From: Fibrobacter sp. UBA4375
GTDB taxonomy: Bacteria > Fibrobacterota > Fibrobacteria > Fibrobacterales > Fibrobacteraceae
Length of the DNA stretch: 53,815 bases
Direction: 5' to 3'
NCBI GenBank assembly: GCA_002391195.1
Contig: DGRZ01000097.1
Coordinates: 27,532-81,346 of the forward strand
Shown here: piece after piece, positions 48,950-53,815 of the stretch
How positions within the stretch are numbered: position 1 is the first letter of the stretch
Layout of the letters: every line of letters begins with the position of its first letter
Program-made: the position numbers and the translations under genes
Notes under the pieces: model-generated
Databases searched by the model: none
The model's input: the letters and a program-made list of their open reading frames with translations, nothing else
What the model was told of the DNA's origin: nothing

Positions 48950-50326
48950 TTACGAACATATTCCTGCAAAGAACAGTGTTTCCGCCACGATGCCGTGCTC
49001 AAAATCAGGAACGTACAGGCTCTCATTTTCGCCATGGGCGGCACATTCCGGGTCCTCTAGGCCCGTCAGCAGAATCGGTATGTTTCCGAAGGTCTTGCGG
49101 AACAGCTCTGCGCCGGGGATGCTTGCCCCGCAACCTATAAACTTGGTCTCGCTCTTGTAGGCCCGAGTCATGGCGCTTGCCATTTCCTTGAAGAAGGGGT
49201 GGCTGGTGTCGGTCACAAACGGGTTCGCTCCGTCTTCTTCCCGTATTGTGCATTCCAGGCCGTCGGGAACGTTACTTTGTATATATTCTACCAGCAGGCG
49301 TGTGCAGCGGTCTGCGTTCATGCCAGGGGCGAGCCGTATGCCTATGCGGGCATAGGCGGTGTCCTGCAGCACGTTTCCGGCGTTGGTGCGGCTCCCTACC
49401 TGCATGGCGGTCACCACGATGGAGGGCCGACGCCAAAGGGATAGGAGAATTTCCTCTTCGCTGACCTTCAGCTTGACCGAGTCCAGCACGCCGCCGTCGT
49501 TGCGGAAAATCTTTTCGGTCATGCCCAGGCTCTTGTAGGATTCCAGTTCCTCCGGGGTAGGGGGGACAAGTCCGTCGCAAAATCCGGGAATGGTAATGCT
49601 TCCGTCGGCATTGGTCATGGCGGCGATGATCTTGCAGAGTTCCTGGCCTGGGTCTGGAATGGGGCCCGACCAGCTTCCGGAATGGAGGGGCGCCTTGGTG
49701 GCGCGGAGTTCCACATTGATGGCGCTCATGCCCCGGAGGGTGGTGGTGATGGAGGGGGTTCCCTTGGCGAAGTTCCCCAGGTCCGCCACGATGACGGCGT
49801 CGCACTTGAGGAGTTCCGCGTTTTCTCGAAGGATTTGGGCGAAGCCTTCGCTGCCCGATTCTTCTTCGCCTTCGATAATGAACTTCAGGTTCGGGCCCTT
49901 GTCGCCCAGCAATTTGCGGACCTGTTCGGCCGCCGCCAGGTGGGTGACGATTCCCGCCTTGTCGTCGGCGGTTCCACGACCGTAGAGCCGGTCTCCCTTC
50001 AGCACGGGCTCGAAGGGCTTGGAATTCCAGAGGGCCTCCCGCATGGGGGGCTGCACATCGTGATGGGCGTACAGGAGCACCGTAGGTTTGTCTTTGCCGG
50101 TGAGGCTTTCGGCATAGACCGTGTGCCTTCCGCTCTTGGGCGTCAAAAACTGGATGTTGGTGTATCCCGCCTTCTCGAAAAGGGCCTTTACCGCCTCTGC
50201 GGACTGGATCACGAACTTCTGGTCAAAATTGTCGAAACTGATGGAGGGAATGCGCACCAGGTCCATCAGGGTTTCCAGATAGCGGGGCATGTTCCCGTGA
50301 ATTTCTTTTTCTATGGTCTGTTCCAC
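48950..50326 (-). CDS. M20 family zinc dipeptidase
   Basis: A 458-residue cytoplasmic metallopeptidase of the M20 (CNDP/PM20) group. Metal-site blocks: VLLYAHHDVQPPMREALW (first His and catalytic Asp), YGRGTADDKAGIVTH (bridging Asp), IIEGEEESGSEGF (catalytic and metal Glu), and near the end FIGCGASIPGAELF. The dimerisation lid lies between (APLHSGSWSGPIPDPGQEL). It probably splits dipeptides or removes acyl groups from amino acids; the precise substrate is not shown. The start is GTG with GAGGTAC eight bases upstream. The promoter region is shared, back to back, with pyrD. Confidence 0.88.
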   Translation of the reverse strand: MEQTIEKEIHGNMPRYLETLMDLVRIPSISFDNFDQKFVIQSAEAVKALFEKAGYTNIQFLTPKSGRHTVYAESLTGKDKPTVLLYAHHDVQPPMREALWNSKPFEPVLKGDRLYGRGTADDKAGIVTHLAAAEQVRKLLGDKGPNLKFIIEGEEESGSEGFAQILRENAELLKCDAVIVADLGNFAKGTPSITTTLRGMSAINVELRATKAPLHSGSWSGPIPDPGQELCKIIAAMTNADGSITIPGFCDGLVPPTPEELESYKSLGMTEKIFRNDGGVLDSVKLKVSEEEILLSLWRRPSIVVTAMQVGSRTNAGNVLQDTAYARIGIRLAPGMNADRCTRLLVEYIQSNVPDGLECTIREEDGANPFVTDTSHPFFKEMASAMTRAYKSETKFIGCGASIPGAELFRKTFGNIPILLTGLEDPECAAHGENESLYVPDFEHGIVAETLFFAGICS

Positions 50327-50360
50327 CTTTAGTACCTCTTTTTTTTATAATTTAACTAAT

Positions 50361-51536
50361 ATGACTTTTCAATGCACGAATCACGAGTATTATTTGCAGT
50401 TCAGTGACAAGGTGTTGGCGCTGATTCGTCGGATTTTCCACAAGTCCCCGGAGTTCAGGCACGACTCCTTCAAGTATGCGGCGCGGTTTGCACCGTTTAT
50501 TCCCTTTATGGGAGGCCGTCCTGACCTGCGCAAGCCCCTGAAACGGGTCATTACTTTTGCGGACCACAGCAATTCCCTGTATTTCGGGTGTCCCATCATC
50601 TTGGCCGCCGGAGCCAACAAGACTGCTTTGCGTATCAAGGACTTTGCCAATGTAGGTTTTGGCGGCATTACCGTGGGTACGGCCACTCGCCACTTTAGGG
50701 AAGGCAACACCCACCGCCCCCGTATCGGATTTCTGGAAGATGACCGGGCCATCTACAACAGCATGGGTCTTAACAACGAGGGTGTAGAAGTCATCGCCAA
50801 GCGTGTGGATGAACAGCTGGTAAAAGCCCACAAGGCAGGTCTCTGTGTTGGCATCTCCGTGGCGGAGACTCCGGGCCTTACCGACCCCGAAGAAAAAATC
50901 AAGGATATCATCGAGAGTTTTACCATCGCCTACAAGGCCGCCGACTACATCGAGATTAACGTGAGCTGTCCCAATACGGGGGAGTCCCGCGTAGATCTGG
51001 ACATGAGCTTTTCGGAGCGGATTTTCGAGGAAATCATGAAAATCCGCAACAGCCTGGGTATCCGCAAGGCGGTGTATGCCAAGCTCAGTCCCGACCTGAT
51101 GGAACGCCACTTGATTTCCATTATGGACATGCTGGTGCGTACCGGCGTGAACGGCGTGGTGGTGGGGAACACTTACCCTACGGCAAAGATCAGCGAGCTT
51201 CCGGTGTCCGTGACCCGCGATGACCTGACGCCCCTTCGTGCTGATGGCGACTGCGGCGGGCTTTCGGGCAGGCCTCTCTACGAGAACATGGTCTGGAACG
51301 TGAAGTACATCCGGGAACATTACCCGCAAATGAGTGTCATTGCCTGCGGCGGTATCGACCACGGCTACAAGATTTACGACCTCATCAAGATGGGGGTGGA
51401 CGCCGTGCAGTGCTACTCCGTGGTGGCCTTCCGCTGGATGGCGGCCCATGCCATGCGGGCAGAACTGATGGACGCCATGCTGAATGACGGTTACAAGTCC
51501 CTGGGCGAATACGACGACCGGAATCCGAAGAAGTAG
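50361..51536 (+). CDS. pyrD: Dihydroorotate dehydrogenase
   Basis: A 391-residue FMN enzyme of pyrimidine synthesis. An N-terminal extension of about 70 residues (LIRRIFHKSPEFRHDSFKYA) recalls the membrane-associating helices of class 2 enzymes. The barrel has YFGCPIILAAGANKTALRIKD, GFGGITVGTAT, RPRIGFLEDDRAIYNSMGLNNEG, the YIEINVSCPNTGESR active-site strand, KLSPDL, VNGVVVGNTYPT and IACGGIDHGYKIYDLIKMGVDAVQCYS. Class 2 enzymes usually have Ser-Pro-Asn-Thr after a Ser; here the position reads Cys, so the base cannot be settled by eye. The start is ATG 50361, nine bases after a TATAAT box and without a ribosome site; codons upstream of it are not protein-like. Confidence 0.9.
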   Translation: MTFQCTNHEYYLQFSDKVLALIRRIFHKSPEFRHDSFKYAARFAPFIPFMGGRPDLRKPLKRVITFADHSNSLYFGCPIILAAGANKTALRIKDFANVGFGGITVGTATRHFREGNTHRPRIGFLEDDRAIYNSMGLNNEGVEVIAKRVDEQLVKAHKAGLCVGISVAETPGLTDPEEKIKDIIESFTIAYKAADYIEINVSCPNTGESRVDLDMSFSERIFEEIMKIRNSLGIRKAVYAKLSPDLMERHLISIMDMLVRTGVNGVVVGNTYPTAKISELPVSVTRDDLTPLRADGDCGGLSGRPLYENMVWNVKYIREHYPQMSVIACGGIDHGYKIYDLIKMGVDAVQCYSVVAFRWMAAHAMRAELMDAMLNDGYKSLGEYDDRNPKK

Positions 51537-51606
51537 GGTAGGATTTTAGGGGCTAGGATCTATGGGTTAGGATTTAGGATCTAGGGGTTAGGATCTAGGG
51601 GTTCGG
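51534..51606. repeat. Heptamer array, GGATCTA / GGGGTTA family
   Basis: About ten units directly after the pyrD stop, then GTCATCC elements at 51640-51688 and 51700-51724 before the next gene. Confidence 0.9.
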
Positions 51607-51639
51607 GTCTCAAGAAGTGTCAGGTAGGACACAAGAAGT

Positions 51640-51724
51640 GTCATCCTCGCGACCTGTGGTGAGCGTTGCCGAACCAAGGCGAGGATCCGATTGAGGAATG
51701 TCATCCTCGCGAAGGCGAGGATCT
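51640..51724. repeat. Two GTCATCCTCGCG palindromic elements
   Basis: The first is long, with a GTGAGCGTTGCCGAACC inner part; the second is compact (GTCATCCTCGCGAAGGCGAGG then ATCTGCTTGAGG). The GAGG end of the second supplies the ribosome site of the thioredoxin gene. Confidence 0.85.
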
Positions 51725-51738
51725 GCTTGAGGAAAAAA

Positions 51739-52518
51739 ATGAAACTAAAATTTTCAATTCGATTTTTTACTTTCTCTTTACTCCTGGTGGCTACAGCCAC
51801 TTTTGCCGCCCCCTGGCTGGGGCTTTCTTTCAAGAAGACTACCTTCGAAAATCATCTGGCCTTGGACATCAAGGGTGTGCATCCGGAATCGGGATGCTTT
51901 GCGGTTGGCGTGACTTCTGGCGATTTGCTGGTGGGCGTAAACGGCAAGTCCTTGACGGACATGTCCCAGATTCAGTCCGCCATTTCGGGCCACAAGGCGG
52001 GGGACAAGATCAAGCTGGAAATTTCCCGCGACGGCAAGAAACGTACCGTGATGGCCGCCCTTACGGAACGCCCTGACGACATCAGCAGCCTGACAGGTTC
52101 TGCCATCGGGAGCAAGATTGCCGAATTTGGAAAGAATTTCTACAAGAACGGCGAAAAGCGCAAAGAAAAGCCCAAGGCCACCCTGCTGGACTTCTGGGCC
52201 ACCTGGTGCGGGCCTTGCCGCAAGACGCTCCCGGTGCTTGCCAACATCTACAAGAAATATGGCGACAAGGGACTGGAAGTTATTGGGATTTCAAATGAGG
52301 GATTGAGCGAGCTGAATGCTTTTTACAGCCAGGTCCACGCTTCGCCTTATCCGCTGTACCGGGACGCGACACAGGACCTGTGGCGTCGCTACGGAATACA
52401 CGCCGTCCCGACCCTTATGCTTTTGGACAAGGACGGTTACATCAAGGGCGTGTGGAGCGGCGCTCCCGGCGAGTACGCCCTGGACCAGCTAGTTAGAGAG
52501 ACTCTGGAAGGAAAGTAA
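51739..52518 (+). CDS. Exported PDZ-thioredoxin protein
   Basis: A 259-residue exported protein. Signal peptide to about TFAA/PWLG (residue 22). Residues about 25-105 are PDZ-like (HPESGCFAVGVTSGDLLVGVNGKSLTDMSQIQSAI, KIKLEISRDGK). Residues about 130-259 are a TlpA/ResA-like thioredoxin domain with the active site FWATWCGPCRKTLPVL, ISNEG, and cis-Pro in HAVPTLMLLD. It likely reduces disulfides or supports cytochrome or envelope protein assembly outside the cytoplasm. The frame is open upstream through a repeat, but ATG 51739 has TTGAGGAAA just upstream and starts the signal. The PDZ-first order is unusual among TlpA proteins. Confidence 0.86.
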   Translation: MKLKFSIRFFTFSLLLVATATFAAPWLGLSFKKTTFENHLALDIKGVHPESGCFAVGVTSGDLLVGVNGKSLTDMSQIQSAISGHKAGDKIKLEISRDGKKRTVMAALTERPDDISSLTGSAIGSKIAEFGKNFYKNGEKRKEKPKATLLDFWATWCGPCRKTLPVLANIYKKYGDKGLEVIGISNEGLSELNAFYSQVHASPYPLYRDATQDLWRRYGIHAVPTLMLLDKDGYIKGVWSGAPGEYALDQLVRETLEGK

Positions 52519-52527
52519 TCAAGCGGA

Positions 52528-52573
52528 TGCTCGCTGGAGTTTATCCCGGACAAAGTTCCGGGACGAGCATGAC
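52528..52573. repeat. Palindromic element, GTCATGCTCG type
   Basis: On the minus strand GTCATGCTCGTCCCGGAACTT... pairs with ...TCCGGGATAAA and CGAGCAT; it separates two convergent genes and may also end transcription. Confidence 0.65.
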
Positions 52574-52582
52574 GAATTGAAG

Positions 52583-52939
52583 TTACATTCCGGCGGCTTT
52601 CTGCAGGGTGGCTACGACGCGGTCGTATTCTTCCTTGGTAATCCTCTTGTAGCCCGTGACGATTCCGCCGAATTCATAATAGGCGGAATCTCCTTTCACG
52701 TTCATCTTGTATTCCATGTCAAGAGTATTCTTGCCACGGAGAGCCCCGTCTTGGACAGTGGCCTTCAGGTCGCCGTTGATGTTGCGGATGGTGTAGTCCG
52801 TGCCGTTTTCGGTAAGAACTTCGAAGGCCATGTTTTCTTCACCCAGCCAGCAGCCGGTGTAGTTGACATTGTCCTGTCCGCAACCGAAAAGGAACAGGGA
52901 AGAAAGAGCGAGTGTTGCAAAAGGAATTAACTTTTTCAT
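52583..52939 (-). CDS. Small lipoprotein of unknown function
   Basis: A 118-residue lipoprotein. The signal ends at LFLFGC (Cys20), followed by a compact beta-rich domain (YTGCWLGEENMAFEVL, DYTIRNINGDLKATVQDG, YKMNVKGDSAYYEFGGIV) and a short helix (TKEEYDRVVATLQKAAGM). I do not recognise the family; the GCWLGE start recalls small lipocalin-like folds. Start chosen at ATG 52939, seven bases after TATTTT, with no ribosome site; 13 extra in-frame codons upstream lie in the promoter. Divergent from the next gene, only 30 bases away. Confidence 0.75.
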   Translation of the reverse strand: MKKLIPFATLALSSLFLFGCGQDNVNYTGCWLGEENMAFEVLTENGTDYTIRNINGDLKATVQDGALRGKNTLDMEYKMNVKGDSAYYEFGGIVTGYKRITKEEYDRVVATLQKAAGM

Positions 52940-52946
52940 GTTCCAT

Positions 52947-52959
52947 AAAATAGTATTTT
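52947..52959. promoter_or_regulatory. Overlapping divergent -10 boxes
   Basis: Minus strand TATTTT (52952-52947), seven bases before ATG 52939; plus strand TATTTT (52954-52959), ten bases before ATG 52970. The two boxes nearly coincide, so only one promoter can be used at a time. Confidence 0.4.
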
Positions 52960-52969
52960 TTCGCGGAAA

Positions 52970-53491
52970 ATGAAGCACCTGTATTTAATTGCCCCGATCC
53001 TTGCCGTATTGGCGCTTGTTGGCGTCTATCTGCTGATTCGGGCCAATACACGGCCCATTCCCAAGTACGATTCTCCTGAGGTGGATGTGGACTGGAGTGC
53101 CGAGGATTATTACAGGCACTTGAACGTGAAGCCGTTTAGTGGGCGAGAAGTTCATAAGCTCCTTATCAAGCGGACCAAGCAGAAGCCGGGTGTTTACTTG
53201 GAAAGCCTTGAACCCGCCATGGACACGGCTGGGCTGGAGGTGATTAACGCATTTCATCAGGTCTTGGGCGATGACTACGTTCCCGTGATTACCAGCGGGA
53301 ACGACTGGCCTTACCATGCCCGCAAGTCCAAGCATTACGAAAACAAGGCTATCGATTTCCGCATAAAGTACATCCCGCTGGAACAACGCCGCGAAATCGT
53401 GAACCTGGTGACAGGACGGCTAAGCCCTCGGTTCAGAATCATCTGGGAGCGCGGCGACGCCGAACACCTGCACGTGGAACTTTCAGAGTAA
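52970..53491 (+). CDS. Membrane-anchored LAS-type (M15-like) zinc peptidase
   Basis: A 173-residue protein with an N-terminal membrane helix (residues 4-23, LYLIAPILAVLALVGVYLLI) and an extracytoplasmic domain. Near residues 120-130, SKHYENKAIDFR fits the LAS zinc motif SxHxxGxAxD with Asn for Gly, and the late HLHVEL fits HxH. Such enzymes cut D-Ala-D-Ala or peptidoglycan peptides, so a role in wall trimming is likely. The preceding VITSGNDWPYHARKS matches the usual strand before the motif. No close neighbour supports a pathway. Start follows a -10 box by ten bases, so the leader is very short or absent. Confidence 0.75.
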   Translation: MKHLYLIAPILAVLALVGVYLLIRANTRPIPKYDSPEVDVDWSAEDYYRHLNVKPFSGREVHKLLIKRTKQKPGVYLESLEPAMDTAGLEVINAFHQVLGDDYVPVITSGNDWPYHARKSKHYENKAIDFRIKYIPLEQRREIVNLVTGRLSPRFRIIWERGDAEHLHVELSE

Positions 53492-53587
53492 TTAGGAATT
53501 CGGAGTTCGGAGTTCAGAATTGAAATAATCGCGGCGAAGCCGCCAAATTAAATAATTCCTAATTCCTAATTCTGAAATCCGAATTAA
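53492..53587. repeat. Heptamer arrays flanking a GCGGC hairpin
   Basis: AATTCGG, AGTTCGG, AGTTCAG units (53492-53520), a GCGGCGAAGCCGC hairpin (53531-53543) and AATTCCT, AATTCCT, AATTCTG, AAATCCG units (53551-53587). Confidence 0.8.
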
Positions 53588-53815
53588 TTATTTACAGCAC
53601 CTGAACCCTACGCTGGGGTACTGGTTCTGGGGGTAGAAGCTGAACTTCTTCTCGGTGCACTGGCTTCCGTTGTTGGTGTTCCAGGCACCACCGGCCACGT
53701 AGAACATGTTGGAATGTTCCTTGCTGGGGGTAGATGTCCATTCCCACAGGTTTCCGTTCATGTCGTACATGCCCCACCAGCTTCGGCACTGTTCCTTGCG
53801 CCCGCTGCGCTTGGC
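53588..53815 (-). CDS. C-terminal end of a sulfatase-modifying-factor-like (FGE) domain protein (cut by window edge)
   Basis: The last 75 residues of a protein whose start lies beyond the right edge. MYDMNGNLWEWTS and the closing GFRCCK, with VAGGAWNTN between them, are the C-terminal signature of the formylglycine-generating enzyme/SUMF1 fold, shared with many bacterial non-catalytic relatives. It could be an enzyme, a lipoprotein or a surface protein; in Fibrobacter such domains are common in secreted proteins. The active-site cysteine region of the family lies partly within this stretch, but the two Cys at the extreme end are not the canonical pair, so catalysis is doubtful. Confidence 0.8.
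   Translation of the reverse strand, partial: AKRSGRKEQCRSWWGMYDMNGNLWEWTSTPSKEHSNMFYVAGGAWNTNNGSQCTEKKFSFYPQNQYPSVGFRCCK

Overview
This is a GC-moderate, gene-dense bacterial chromosome segment from the Fibrobacter lineage. The strongest lineage marks are a lipoprotein carrying the Fibrobacter succinogenes major paralogous domain (14487-15464), a secreted lipoprotein endoglucanase of family GH45 with Ser-rich linkers (770-2380), several further lipoproteins, and a housekeeping set (priA, rho, dnaA, ftsK, ispE, panC, proC, mnmA, hslO, rplY) with no phage, insertion sequence or CRISPR array. Three tRNA genes are present: Pro(GGG), Gly(CCC) and Gln(TTG).

Layout. 1-5.4 kb: start of ilvD, GH45 cellulase, an unrecognised protein with two related halves, and two small envelope proteins. 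5.5-13.6 kb: tRNA-Pro, priA and dus tail to tail, an aspartoacylase-like amidohydrolase, two proteins of unknown role, a HAD protein and a small secreted coiled-coil protein. 13.6-17.4 kb: tRNA-Gly, a 700-bp structured and repeat-rich gap, the Fibrobacter paralogous-domain lipoprotein, and an RlmL-like rRNA methyltransferase with ybjQ. 17.7-22.3 kb: acyltransferase, thrH, hslO, DJ-1-like protein and mnmA. 22.4-26.5 kb: MoxR / DUF58 / transglutaminase operon. 26.5-31.3 kb: lipoprotein, sigma-54 activator, proC, rho. 31.5-41.4 kb: folK-dNK-panC operon, CHASE2 nucleotide cyclase divergent from ftsK, ispE, tRNA-Gln-rplY. 41.5-46.1 kb: AhbD/NirJ-type radical SAM protein, AmgK-like kinase with a PTS EIIA, and a divergent dnaA. 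46.2-53.8 kb: metX-metW fusion, cobB, M20 peptidase, pyrD, PDZ-thioredoxin, small lipoprotein, LAS-type peptidase and the end of a sulfatase-modifying-factor-like gene.

The unusual signal lies between and inside the genes. (1) Many intergenic gaps hold degenerate tandem arrays with a 7-bp period, in at least six sequence families. (2) A palindromic element beginning GTCATCC or GTCATTCC is scattered through the gaps. (3) Both kinds also appear in frame inside coding sequence: once in dus and four times in the RlmL-like gene, where one insert is a ~130-bp three-module composite found in the same module order in two intergenic gaps. (4) At about a dozen genes a TANNNT -10 hexamer ends only 6-7 bp before the start codon with no Shine-Dalgarno sequence, which suggests widespread leaderless mRNAs. 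(5) DnaA lacks the usual Box VII arginine and has an altered DNA-binding signature, yet a perfect DnaA box overlaps its own GTG start. (6) Rho carries a large Asn/Gln-rich disordered N-terminal region.

All calls come from reading the sequence; no database search was run, so family names rest on recognised motifs and general resemblance.
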